Part shown: positions 54,161-62,254 of the stretch, one piece after another | Position numbering within the stretch: the stretch's first letter is position 1 | How the letters are laid out: each line of letters opens with the position of its first letter | NCBI GenBank assembly: GCA_020632655.1 | Contig: JACKFD010000019.1 | Location: 1 to 64,000, forward strand | Direction of reading: 5' to 3' | From: Spirochaetaceae bacterium | Lineage (GTDB): Bacteria > Myxococcota_A > UBA9160 > UBA4427 | DNA length: 64,000 nt | The notes under the pieces: model-generated | Told to the model about the DNA's origin: nothing | The model's input: only the letters and a program-made list of their open reading frames with translations | The model's database searches: none | Translations under genes and position numbers: made by a program

Positions 54161-55831
54161 TCAGGCACCTCCCGTCGCCATCCAACCGCGGATCGTCCGG
54201 ACCGAATCCTCGCTGCGCAGCTGCGCGAGCCGGTCGACCTGCTCCTGCAGGGTCATCTCGTCGCTGTCCGAGAAGAGCCCCGGGATGTCGAGGTCGTCGT
54301 GGGACATGCCGCCGCGGGCGACGGCGCCGTCGGGCCCGACGACCTCGACCGAGGCGAGCTTCGACATCACCTCCTCGCGCAGCGACTCGATCGCCGCCGT
54401 ATCGCCGCCGCCGACCGCGTCCGCCAGCGGCCGGATGAAGAGGCGCGAGAAGAGGAAGAGCCCGATCAGGAACGCGACCCCGTGCAGCGCCTGGGTCAGC
54501 AGCGCGAGCACGTCGGGCGTCAGCCAGCCGGCGGGCCCGTCCCCCGGCTCGAGCTCGATGAAGGGCGCATTGATCAGCGTGATCTCGTCGCCGCGCTCGC
54601 TGGAGAAGCCGACGGCGCGCTTCGCGAGCTCCTCGAACTCGCGCAGCTCGTCCGCCTCCCAGGGCGTGAAGGCCGGCGCGTCCGGGGCCGTCTCGGCGTC
54701 CGCGTCCGAAGCTCCGACGCCTGGCAGCACGGGCTTGCCGTCGACGAGCACGGCGATCGAGAGGCGTTCGATGCGCCCGGTCGGCAGGACGTGTCGCGCC
54801 ACGACCTTGCTGATCTCGTAGTTGACCGTCTCGGAGCTGCGTGTCGAGCTGCTTCCGTTCGAGCTCGCCCCGGCGGCCGGCGCGGCCTCCGGCGAGTTCG
54901 CGACGATGCCGGCGACGCCGCCCTCCCCGCTCGACTCGCTCGAGCTCTCCGTATCGACCTGGGTGCTGCGTGCGATCTGGCCGTCGGGGTCGAAGATCTC
55001 CTCGGTCTTCTCGGTCTGGGTCCAGTCGAGCGACGCATCGACCTTCGCCACGACCCGACCGAGACCGACCGTGCGACCGAGGATCTCCTCGATCTGGCGT
55101 TCGAGCTCCTGCTCGACCCTTCGCTCCGCGCCGAGCGCGGCGCCGCCGCCCCGTCCGCCGAGCTCCACGTCCGGCTGCGGCGCGAGCATGCGACCGGTCT
55201 GGTCGACCAGCGTCACGTGGGACACGTCGAGACCCTCGACGCTCGAGGCCACGAGGTGCACGATGCCGCGCACCTGTCCGGGGTCGAGGTCCCAGCCGGC
55301 GCGCAGGCGCGTCACGATCGACGCCGTGGGACGCCGCTCGTCCTTGCGCAGCAGCGTCTTGCGCTGCGGGATCGCGAGCTGGACCCGCGCCTTCTCGACC
55401 CCCTCCACCTGCTCGATCGTTCGGGCGAGCTCGCCCTGCAGCGCGCGGTGGTAGTTGATCTTCTGAACGAAGTCCGTGACGCCGAAGCTGCCCCGGTCGA
55501 AGATCTCGAAGCCCGGCGCACCGCCGCTGGGGAGCCCGCGACTCGCGATGCGCATCCGCGCTTCGTGCACCCGCGCGGCCGGAACGAGGACGGCGGTGCC
55601 GCCCTCTCCGAGCTGGTGCTCGATGCGCTCCGCCGTGAGCGCGTCGACGACCTGCGCGACCTCGGCGTCCTCGAGTCCCCGGTAGAGGAGCCGGAAGTCC
55701 GCCGTGCGCGCCCCCGACGAGAGCCAGAAGAAGAAGGCCAGGGAGCCGGCCGCCGTGACGACGAGCGTCACCTGTCGGGCGGGACTGAGCGCCTGGAATT
55801 GTCGGGCCAGATTCTGGAGCCACTCGGGCAA
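54161..55831 (-). CDS. fliF: Flagellar MS-ring protein FliF
   Basis: Basal-body MS ring. The 556-aa protein has two TM helices (about residues 20-38 and 445-465), ring-building motifs (LYRGLEDAEVAQVVDAL, FGVTDFVQKINYHRALQGELARTI, VEKARVQLAIPQ), a variable periplasmic loop and the cytosolic FliG-binding tail ending EDSVRTIRGWMATGG. It starts with a rare TTG at 55831, supported by GAGGTGATCC immediately upstream. It is followed 3 bp later by fliG. Confidence 0.96.
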   Translation of the reverse strand: MPEWLQNLARQFQALSPARQVTLVVTAAGSLAFFFWLSSGARTADFRLLYRGLEDAEVAQVVDALTAERIEHQLGEGGTAVLVPAARVHEARMRIASRGLPSGGAPGFEIFDRGSFGVTDFVQKINYHRALQGELARTIEQVEGVEKARVQLAIPQRKTLLRKDERRPTASIVTRLRAGWDLDPGQVRGIVHLVASSVEGLDVSHVTLVDQTGRMLAPQPDVELGGRGGGAALGAERRVEQELERQIEEILGRTVGLGRVVAKVDASLDWTQTEKTEEIFDPDGQIARSTQVDTESSSESSGEGGVAGIVANSPEAAPAAGASSNGSSSTRSSETVNYEISKVVARHVLPTGRIERLSIAVLVDGKPVLPGVGASDADAETAPDAPAFTPWEADELREFEELAKRAVGFSSERGDEITLINAPFIELEPGDGPAGWLTPDVLALLTQALHGVAFLIGLFLFSRLFIRPLADAVGGGDTAAIESLREEVMSKLASVEVVGPDGAVARGGMSHDDLDIPGLFSDSDEMTLQEQVDRLAQLRSEDSVRTIRGWMATGGA

Positions 55832-55876
55832 GGATCACCTCGGTCGGTCCGGCGGAGCCGGCCTGCGCAGGACGCC

Positions 55877-56182
55877 TCAGAGGGTTCGGAGTACGCGCTC
55901 GTAGGCGTCGATCGCCCGATCACGGATCTGCATCATCATGCGAAGCGAGAGGTCGGCCTCGTTGAGCGAGACGACGGTCTCCATCATGTCGACCTCGCCC
56001 CGGGCGAGACCGGCGGCGTTGTCGGCGGCGAGGTTCTGCTTCTCGTTCACCTGCCCGACGAGCTCCGCCATCATCTCGGCGAAGCGAGCGCCCGCAGCGT
56101 CCTTCGCGCCCGGCGCGTCGAAGGGCCGCTCGAGGCTGGGGGTGAGCTCGCGGAGTCGCTCGGCGATCGCTGCGGTCGTCAT
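55877..56182 (-). CDS. fliE: Flagellar hook-basal body protein FliE
   Basis: 101-aa junction protein between the MS ring and rod. FAEMMAELVGQVNEKQNLAADNAAGLARGEVDMMETVVSLNEADLSLRMMMQIRDRAIDAYERVLRTL is the full FliE consensus region. ATG 56182 is 2 bp after the flgC stop. Confidence 0.95.
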   Translation of the reverse strand: MTTAAIAERLRELTPSLERPFDAPGAKDAAGARFAEMMAELVGQVNEKQNLAADNAAGLARGEVDMMETVVSLNEADLSLRMMMQIRDRAIDAYERVLRTL

Positions 56183-56184
56183 GG

Positions 56185-56613
56185 CTACTGACCGATCTTC
56201 AGGAGGGCCTCGGCCATGCCGCGCACCTTCTGCATGACGAGGAGGTTGGCCTGGAAGCCGCGGCTCGCGCTGACCATGTTGGCCTGCTCCTCGACGAGGT
56301 TGACGTTCGGGAAACGCACCAGGCCCTCCTCGTCCGCGTCGGGATGGTTCGGCAGGTAGCGGGTGACGAAGTCCCGCGCGTCGGCCTGGATGCGCGAGAC
56401 GGAGACGGCGCGGAGACGACGCTCGAGCGCCGAGGCGAAGGGCGAGCCCACGCGCTCCGTCTCGAAGACCGGGTCGCGTCGACGATAGGGGCCGCCGGAC
56501 TCCGTCCGCGTGGTCTGGGCGTTGGCGATGTTGCTCGCGGTGACGGTCATGCGCGTCCGCTGGGCGCGCAGGCCCGAGGTCGCGATGTCCATGATCCGGT
56601 TCATGTCGGGCAT
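56185..56613 (-). CDS. flgC: Flagellar rod protein FlgC
   Basis: 142-aa proximal rod protein. N-terminal DIATSGLRAQRTRMTVTASNIANAQTTRTESGGPYRRRDPVF and C-terminal VNLVEEQANMVSASRGFQANLLVMQKVRGMAEALLKIG are the conserved rod helices. GAGGAGG precedes the ATG at 56613. Confidence 0.96.
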   Translation of the reverse strand: MPDMNRIMDIATSGLRAQRTRMTVTASNIANAQTTRTESGGPYRRRDPVFETERVGSPFASALERRLRAVSVSRIQADARDFVTRYLPNHPDADEEGLVRFPNVNLVEEQANMVSASRGFQANLLVMQKVRGMAEALLKIGQ

Positions 56614-56636
56614 TGGGAATCCTCCTCGAGCCTTCG

Positions 56637-57020
56637 CTAGCCCTGGCCGATCGCGGTTCGTACGAGGGCCGAGAGGCGCGCCAGCACGTTCGCCTGGTCG
56701 ATGAACGCCCCCGTGTTGCGATGGAGGGCGACGAGCTCTTCGTCGAGATCGACGCCGTTGCCGTCCGGGCGGGTGCCGCGCGGCCCCATCTCGACGCGGG
56801 CCCGCAAGGGATCGACGACCGGCGTGGGGAGATGCTGCGCGTCGGTCCGGACCATTCGCGAGCGCTCGCTCGCGAGGACGCCCTCGAAGGAGAGGTCGCG
56901 GCGTCGATAGCCGGGGGTGTCCACGTGGGCGACGTTCGCGGCGAGCACGGACTCCCGCGCCGTGCGGAAGCGCATGGCGGTCTGGAGCTCTTCGAGGGCC
57001 TTCGGGCCAATGCTCGGCAT
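56637..57020 (-). CDS. flgB: Flagellar rod protein FlgB
   Basis: 127-aa rod protein. AMRFRTARESVLAANVAHVDTPGYRRRDLSFEGVL is the N-terminal rod motif; the C terminus GAFIDQANVLARLSALVRTAIGQG is shorter and diverged from the usual. GAGGAGG precedes the ATG at 57020. First gene of the large flagellar operon, 87 bp downstream of a sigma-54 promoter. Confidence 0.94.
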   Translation of the reverse strand: MPSIGPKALEELQTAMRFRTARESVLAANVAHVDTPGYRRRDLSFEGVLASERSRMVRTDAQHLPTPVVDPLRARVEMGPRGTRPDGNGVDLDEELVALHRNTGAFIDQANVLARLSALVRTAIGQG

Positions 57021-57106
57021 CTTCTTCCTCCTCGGTCGGTCTTCGCCCTGCAGCCTGGAAGGCCAGGCCCCCCACGACCGGACGCGACCGTCCGTCGGCA
57101 GGAAAG

Positions 57107-57122
57107 AGCAAGGGCCGTGCCA
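57107..57122 (-). promoter_or_regulatory. Sigma-54 (-24/-12) promoter of the flgB operon
   Basis: Minus strand TGGCACGGCCCTTGCT, a full match to the TGGCACG-N4-TTGCW consensus. It lies in the intergenic region 87 bp ahead of the flgB ATG, and no competing gene occupies it. The transcription start is predicted near 57095. Confidence 0.9.
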
Positions 57123-57233
57123 GACTGAGGCCGACGAGAGGGCCGCGAGACCGGAGACCCCGGCGCGCGAGCCTTGCAGCGGAGAAGTGGCGCGTTGCGC
57201 GCCGATGCACATTGAAAACGTCCTGCGCATCGG

Positions 57234-57254
57234 ACCCGGCAGTTCCTGCCGGGT
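57234..57254 (-). terminator. Hairpin ending the upstream regulator transcript
   Basis: ACCCGGCAG-TTC-CTGCCGGGT (plus-strand reading), a perfect 9-bp stem with 3-nt loop just after the regulator stop. A T-rich CGTTTTCAAT lies about 20 nt further. It separates the regulator unit from the flgB promoter. Confidence 0.6.
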
Positions 57255-57259
57255 GGGGC

Positions 57260-58513
57260 TCAGCGCAGTCCGTACTCGCGGATCTTGTTACGCAGGGTGC
57301 GGACGCTGATGCCCAGGGACTCCGACGCCCGCGTGCGATTGCCGTCCCAATGCGCGAGCGCCCGGATGATCGTGTCTCGCTCGAGCGCCTTCAGATCGAG
57401 GGACGCGGCAGCCGGCACATGACGCGTCGACGACACGGCGACGACGTCGAGCTGAGCGCCCTCGAGTCGTGCGCCCACGTCCCTGCGCATCAGGACCGAC
57501 CGCAGCCGACTCTCGAGCCCCAGGCGATTGCCGCGGAAGCCCTCCTGCGCGAGACGCTCGACGAAGGAGGCATCGATCTCGGGCGTCGCTACGCCGAGCT
57601 CCCGCGCGACGCGCCTCGCCACCGCGCGACAGAGCTCTTCGTGGTCGACCACGCGATCGCGCAACGGCGGCAGGACGAGCCGCGCCGCATCGAGGCGGTA
57701 CTGCAGCTCGAGCGGTAGACGACCCGCGCGGGCGCTCGTTTCGAGCGACTCGCTCGCGAGGCTGACGAGGCGCGGCAGCATCGACTCGGAGCGCGCCGCG
57801 AGGATCCGCGCGAGGGCCTGCTGCGCCTCGTGCGGCCAATCCGCCGGCTCGACGAGCAGGAGCGAGCCCAGCCGCGCGCGTTCGAGCGCCTCGCCGAGTC
57901 CGAAGGCGTCCCGCGGATCGTTGGCCCCCGACTCGAGCATCGCCCGATCGACCTGCACGAGCGCGCCATCCGCACGCGGACTCCAATCGTGGAGGGCGCG
58001 GGCGAGCGCGCGACGTCCGGTGCCGAGCTCGCCCTCGATGCAGACGGCGATCGATCGACGCGCCAGGCAACGGGCACGGTCGAGGGCCTCGAGCAGGCGC
58101 TCGTCGCGCGTGGCGAGCAGCGGATCGCCGAGCACCCGACGCGGCCGCGCATCCGGTGCGAGACCCGAAAGCACGGCCTCCTCGAGCACATGCAGGGCAA
58201 AGGGCTTGCGCAGCAGGGTCACGCCGCCCCCGAGCATCCGACGCATGAGAAGCGCACTCGACGCGTCCGCCGCGATCAGCACCGTATGCGCGAAGCCCTC
58301 CGCCTCGGCCAGGAATCGTCGCGCGCCCTCGGCATCGGGATCCACGATTCTCGCTGCGTAGCCCCTCGGATCGGGTCCTTCGAGGCCCTCCTCGAGACGC
58401 GCGCGCAGCTCGACCTCGAATCCCGAACGCGAGAGCGCCCGCGCCAGATCGCGTCCGAGCGCCGGATGCGACTCGACGAGCAGCAGCCGCAGGGACCCCT
58501 CGCGCTCATCCAT
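57260..58513 (-). CDS. Degenerate NtrC/FlrC-type flagellar regulator
   Basis: 417 aa with the three-domain NtrC plan. The receiver-like domain (1-120) starts LLLVESHPALGRDLARALSRSG; the paired acidic residues are lost, though KPF remains at its end. The AAA+ domain (about 140-350) has Walker A GELGTGRRALA, with Arg for the essential Lys. The ELFGHEKGAFTGA region is missing (text reads LESGANDPRDAFGLG), and Walker B is LLLVEPADW. The C-terminal Fis-type HTH is well kept: LERDTIIRALAHWDGNRTRASESLGISVRTLRNKIREYGL. It should bind DNA but should not remodel sigma-54 holoenzyme in the usual way. Overlaps the kinase-like gene by 8 bp. Confidence 0.88.
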   Translation of the reverse strand: MDEREGSLRLLLVESHPALGRDLARALSRSGFEVELRARLEEGLEGPDPRGYAARIVDPDAEGARRFLAEAEGFAHTVLIAADASSALLMRRMLGGGVTLLRKPFALHVLEEAVLSGLAPDARPRRVLGDPLLATRDERLLEALDRARCLARRSIAVCIEGELGTGRRALARALHDWSPRADGALVQVDRAMLESGANDPRDAFGLGEALERARLGSLLLVEPADWPHEAQQALARILAARSESMLPRLVSLASESLETSARAGRLPLELQYRLDAARLVLPPLRDRVVDHEELCRAVARRVARELGVATPEIDASFVERLAQEGFRGNRLGLESRLRSVLMRRDVGARLEGAQLDVVAVSSTRHVPAAASLDLKALERDTIIRALAHWDGNRTRASESLGISVRTLRNKIREYGLR

Positions 58514-59306
58514 GCCCGTCCCCCGCATCCCGCTGGAGCTCGAGGACCACGCCCGCCGTCGGATCGCCCGCCACGAGCCGCCCCCCCCACTCCGCGAGCG
58601 GCAGCTCGAGCTCCGCCCGGTCGGAGCGATCGAGCCGCAAGGGCCGGGAGCGCCCCGCATCGTCCGTCGCGCCGAGCTCGAGGCGCAACCGATCGCCTCG
58701 TCCCTCGGCCGCCCCGACGATCGCCGCACTGCCGGATGAGGCACCGATCACGATCCGGATCGCGGCGCAGAGCAGGGCCTCGAGGGCAGATCGGGGCATC
58801 GCAACGACGAGCGAGCCGTCGCCCGCGAGCGGACCGAGTCGAAGGCCACGCGCCGCGATCGCCGCTTCGAGGCGTTCGCAGAGAGCCAGCCAGACCGCGT
58901 CGAGCGGGACACGATGCCGCTCCACCCGGATCTCGGGAATTCCATTCAGCCGGTCGAGCCGCGCCAGCACGCCGTCGAGCTCCCCGACCGCATCGCGAAT
59001 CGAGGCGACACGCTCCCGGGCCCCGGGCGGTACGTCGAATCGATCGAGCTCGCTCGCCGCGAGCGCGACCCGCGCCAGGGCATTGCGCCCTTCCACCCCG
59101 AGACCGCGGGCCAACGCGTTGCGTCCCTCGAGCTCGATCCCCCCACCCAGCGCGTTGCGCCCCTCGAGGTCGAGCCCCCGAGCCAGCGCGCTGCGTCCCT
59201 CGATCATCCGATCGGAAGTCGACGCGCTTCGCTCTTCGACCGCGTCCCCACGCGCTCCCACGCCGCGCCCGCGCGGCGCCGGGTCCTGCTCGTACCCCTC
59301 CGCCAT
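58506..59306 (-). CDS. Degenerate sensor-kinase-like protein (FlrB position)
   Basis: 266 aa, soluble. The place of an H-box helix holds ALAASELDRFDVPPGARERVASIRDAVGELDGVLARLDRL, with no phospho-acceptor His. The C-terminal half follows a histidine-kinase ATPase outline (RSALEALLCAAIRIVIGAS where the N-box would be, and a final GGRLVAGDPTAGVVLEL). The N-box Asn, the DxGxG G1 box and the G2 box are not recognisable. Residues 37-80 are a 12-residue tandem repeat. Start ATG 59306; M34 is an alternative. It directly precedes and overlaps the degenerate regulator, so the pair probably acts together. Confidence 0.7.
   Translation of the reverse strand: MAEGYEQDPAPRGRGVGARGDAVEERSASTSDRMIEGRSALARGLDLEGRNALGGGIELEGRNALARGLGVEGRNALARVALAASELDRFDVPPGARERVASIRDAVGELDGVLARLDRLNGIPEIRVERHRVPLDAVWLALCERLEAAIAARGLRLGPLAGDGSLVVAMPRSALEALLCAAIRIVIGASSGSAAIVGAAEGRGDRLRLELGATDDAGRSRPLRLDRSDRAELELPLAEWGGRLVAGDPTAGVVLELQRDAGDGHG
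59055..59198. repeat. In-frame 36-bp repeats in the kinase-like gene
   Basis: Three full 12-residue units plus a partial fourth, residues 37-80, core LEGRNALARGL (units GRSALARGLDLE, GRNALGGGIELE, GRNALARGLGVE, GRNALARV). Predicted helical; a possible coiled or beta-solenoid linker. Confidence 0.85.
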
Positions 59307-59313
59307 GGCACGC

Positions 59314-61401
59314 TCATCGCTCCCCACCCGAGTACGCGGCACGCAACGCCCCGAAGCGTCGCTCGAACTGCGCATAACGCGCCCACGGCGAGCCGAGGGT
59401 CGACTCGGGATCCTGCCCCCAGGCGACCTCCCCCGCCGCGTCGGGCTCGCCCGCCAGCCCGAGCCAGAACCGCGCCGAGGAGCGCAGGGCCCCCGGCTCG
59501 GCCTCGCGATCGACCAGCCGATAGAGTGGGAGAGCCTCGCGCCCGCGTTCCACCTCGCGCAGGGCATGGGCCGTGAGCAGCGTCGCTTCGATGAGTCCCG
59601 CCCGCCCCTGCGGCGCCAGGTCGTCGGTCGCGAGCCAATCGCCGACCTGGTAGGCCAGAAAACGAGCGTCCTCGGTCGATCCGGTCTGCTCGAGGGTCTG
59701 CGCGAGCAGTCGTGCGAGCTCACCACGTCGCCGGGCGAGCACCGGATCCGCGAGCACCGCGCGCAATCCGCTGGCCGCCTCGGCGAAGCGCCCCTCGGCG
59801 AAGTCTGCCTGCGCGACGATGGCACGCCAGGCCGACGCTTCCTCTCCCTCGGCGTCCTCGAGCGCCGCCGTGGCCACCCGACGCGCGAGCGTGATCTCGC
59901 CGATCGCGAGCGACGAGCGCGCGAGGGGCAACGCCACCGCCTCCGCCCCGACCGGACCGAAGCGACGCGCGATCGTTCGATAGACCTTCGCCGCCAGCCA
60001 GGGCAGCTCCATGCGCTCGAAGCAGTCGCCCACCCGCGCGAAGGGCCCCGGTCGCGAGGCGCGCTCGATCAGGATGCCGTAGCGCCCGCCCAGCCCACGC
60101 ACGAGCTCCCGACACGCGTCCGGCCCCTCGCTCCGAGCGACGAGGGCATCGAGCAGACCGTCGAGCTCGTGCGTGTAGTCGGGCGTGACGACCGGGTCCA
60201 CCCCGTCGTAGGCGAGCCGCGTCGCGACGGCCAGTGCACCGGCCAGGTCGCCCCGGTGCGCGAGCTGCCTCATCAGCACCCCGAGCGCGTAGCGGCGTAC
60301 GCCGTCGCGCTGGTCCCGGATCGTGAGCAGCAGCAGCTCGAGCTGCTGGTCCGGCGAGCCCGTCGCGACCCCGAGATCCACCGCGCGGATCGTCGCGAGG
60401 GCCCCGATCGGATCGTCCTGTCGGCGTCCGGAGATCGTGGAAAGGCGCTTTCTCGCACCCATCGGGTCCTCGAAGACCACGTCGAGGTCCGCCATGCGCA
60501 CCTCCGCCGCATCACGCAGGTCGCGCTCGGGCGCTCCGTCGAAGAACCGCTCGAGCCATCGCAGGGCGCGACCCGGATCTCCGGCATCCACCGCGGCCTC
60601 CGAGGCGCGCAGCGCCCAGCCCGCGGTCGACGCGCCGAAGGCCGCGGCGCGAGGCAGCAGGGTCTCGTACTCGAGCAGCACGCTCTCGACCTTGCCGGCC
60701 TCGAAGGAGAGATCCGTCAGCCGAAGACGCGCGGCCAGGGCCAGCCGCGCGTTCTCGGACCGGGCGAGCTTGCGGAAGGCCAGATGCGCCTCGAAGCGTC
60801 GATTCGTGCGGTAGAGGATCTCGGCCCGATCGAAGGCGATCTCCTCCGCGTGTCCCCCCTCGTCACCGGTGTCGTCGATCTGCTGCTCGGCGCGCGTGAG
60901 CTGGGCCGCGGCCTCCGAGTAGCGCGAGAGATGCATCAACACCCGGGCGAGCTCGAGCCGCCCACAGAGTCTGTGGTCGACCAGCGCGCCGTGGCGCAGC
61001 AGTGAACGCAGGCGCTCCTCCGCGACGAGCAGCTCTTCGCGCTCCACGGCCGCGCGCGCGAAGAGCACGGCCTCGAAGATCACCAGCTCCGGTCCGACCT
61101 GATCGAGCCCGCGCCCCCAATCGCGCAGCAGCGCCGTCGCCTGCTCCCACTCCCCCGCCGTCGCCTGCTCGAGCGCCGGCTCGAGCGCGGGGTCGAGCCC
61201 CTGCGGCACGCAGTAGGGCACGGCGTCGAGGACCGGCGTGTCGAGATCCCGCTGCGAGAGGATGTCGTAGGAACTCGGTGGCAGATCCGAGGCGGCGACC
61301 GGCGCGGCGAGCAGGCATGAGACGATCGCGAGCAGCCGAAGCGGCCCGCTCCAGGCCCTGCCCGTCCGGATCGATCCGCTGCGCCACGGCTCACACGTCA
61401 C
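59314..61401 (-). CDS. Exported helical-repeat (TPR-like) protein of the flagellar cluster
   Basis: 695 aa from a GTG at 61401 that overlaps the PilZ gene by 11 bp. A signal sequence is visible (GPLRLLAIVSCLLAAPVAASD, residues about 20-40). The rest is Ala/Leu/Arg-rich helix pairs resembling TPR or Sel1 repeats, for example LARVLMHLSRYSEAAAQLTRAEQQI, AEILYRTNRRFEAHLAFRKLARSEN and RRGELARLLAQTLEQTGSTEDARFLAYQVGDWL. No catalytic motif was seen. Probably a periplasmic scaffold; some polar or sheathed flagellar systems use TPR proteins in the periplasm (for example FlgP/PflA-like). Link to the flagellum is by context only. Confidence 0.7.
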   Translation of the reverse strand: MTCEPWRSGSIRTGRAWSGPLRLLAIVSCLLAAPVAASDLPPSSYDILSQRDLDTPVLDAVPYCVPQGLDPALEPALEQATAGEWEQATALLRDWGRGLDQVGPELVIFEAVLFARAAVEREELLVAEERLRSLLRHGALVDHRLCGRLELARVLMHLSRYSEAAAQLTRAEQQIDDTGDEGGHAEEIAFDRAEILYRTNRRFEAHLAFRKLARSENARLALAARLRLTDLSFEAGKVESVLLEYETLLPRAAAFGASTAGWALRASEAAVDAGDPGRALRWLERFFDGAPERDLRDAAEVRMADLDVVFEDPMGARKRLSTISGRRQDDPIGALATIRAVDLGVATGSPDQQLELLLLTIRDQRDGVRRYALGVLMRQLAHRGDLAGALAVATRLAYDGVDPVVTPDYTHELDGLLDALVARSEGPDACRELVRGLGGRYGILIERASRPGPFARVGDCFERMELPWLAAKVYRTIARRFGPVGAEAVALPLARSSLAIGEITLARRVATAALEDAEGEEASAWRAIVAQADFAEGRFAEAASGLRAVLADPVLARRRGELARLLAQTLEQTGSTEDARFLAYQVGDWLATDDLAPQGRAGLIEATLLTAHALREVERGREALPLYRLVDREAEPGALRSSARFWLGLAGEPDAAGEVAWGQDPESTLGSPWARYAQFERRFGALRAAYSGGER

Positions 61402-62014
61402 CGTTCGCCTCCGTCCCGTTCCGCGCGCGCAGCTCGAAGCGTTGCAGGTCGTAGCTGTAGGCCACGAGCGCGTCCCGATCCTCGGTCTCGATGTGCCGGA
61501 AGGCGAGTGGGAGTGCGAAGGGGGGACGCGCCCCAACGCGATCGGGTGCGTCGTCGACCGCCGCCCCGACGGCGCGAACGAGACGGCAGTAGGGCGGAGG
61601 CAGCAGGATCTCGACCTTGAACGCGTCGTGGCGCCGGAAGGAGAAGGAGACGTCCAGCGAGAGCCCGGATCCGGAGAACACGACGGGGCGCCGATCGCTC
61701 CCTCCGAGGGGCCGCGGCACCTCCACGGAAGCGACGCCCAGCAGCAGATCGAGCTTCTCCTCGATGCGTCGCAGCCGCGCCATCAAGGGCGAGTCCGCCT
61801 CCCCCTCCGCATCGACGATCGGCTGCAGCAGCGGATCGGGCATCGAGAGGTCGAAGATCGCCGCGTCGATCGACGCCGGCGCGATCGGCGAAAGACGGAT
61901 CGGCAGCCACCCGGAGACGCGGAAATACGCACGACGGCAGCGGGTCTCGAGCCCGGCTGCGCCGCGCGCGCTTCCCAATCCCGGCTCGCCCTCCGCGAGC
62001 GGTCGATGCCACAT
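61391..62014 (-). CDS. PilZ-like protein heading the regulator operon
   Basis: 207 aa. A PilZ-type entry RCRRAYFRVSGWLPIRLSPI (RxxxR pattern, residues about 24-44), a helical insert with DSPLMARLRRIEEKLDLLLG (also seen in PilZ-like proteins with a coiled coil), and a second half VVFSGSGLSLDVSFSF resembling the D/NxSxxG strand. It may bind cyclic di-GMP. ATG 62014 is chosen because the in-frame ATG at 62146 lies within the sigma-54 promoter (62130-62145) and cannot be transcribed from it. Confidence 0.72.
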   Translation of the reverse strand: MWHRPLAEGEPGLGSARGAAGLETRCRRAYFRVSGWLPIRLSPIAPASIDAAIFDLSMPDPLLQPIVDAEGEADSPLMARLRRIEEKLDLLLGVASVEVPRPLGGSDRRPVVFSGSGLSLDVSFSFRRHDAFKVEILLPPPYCRLVRAVGAAVDDAPDRVGARPPFALPLAFRHIETEDRDALVAYSYDLQRFELRARNGTEANGDV

Positions 62015-62129
62015 CCCTCGCACTTCCCCATCCCGGGCCGGCGGCCGGCCCTCGAGTCCGCGGCGTCCGACGCACGACGCGCCGGAACACGGCGACGTCG
62101 CCGACGGGCGACGCGCCAAACCGCACCGT

Positions 62130-62145
62130 CGCAAGCCCCATGCCA
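62130..62145 (-). promoter_or_regulatory. Sigma-54 promoter upstream of the PilZ-like gene
   Basis: Minus strand TGGCATGGGGCTTGCG: both invariant GG (-24) and GC (-12) doublets with correct spacing; one mismatch in the -24 block and one at the last base of the consensus. Predicted start near 62118, about 105 bp ahead of ATG 62014. Confidence 0.75.
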
Positions 62146-62254
62146 CCTCTCCGGCGACGAGGAGGCAGCCCGGTCGCGCATCGCTTTCAGGCTGGGACGG
62201 GGAATCCCGATTCGAAACGACGATCGGCAGGAACGTCCCGATCGGACCCGGGTG

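Noticed and set aside
50168..56191. Plus-strand open frame of about 2007 codons across the flagellar genes
   Set aside because: It is the antisense shadow of fliE to the motE-like gene. Those minus-strand genes have clear motifs, while the shadow has Arg/Asp/His-rich non-homologous sequence, typical of very high GC DNA.
59305..59320. Plus-strand TGGCACGCTCATCGC resembling a sigma-54 promoter
   Set aside because: Mismatch in the -12 block (TCGC) and no plus-strand gene downstream; it lies at the junction of two minus-strand genes.
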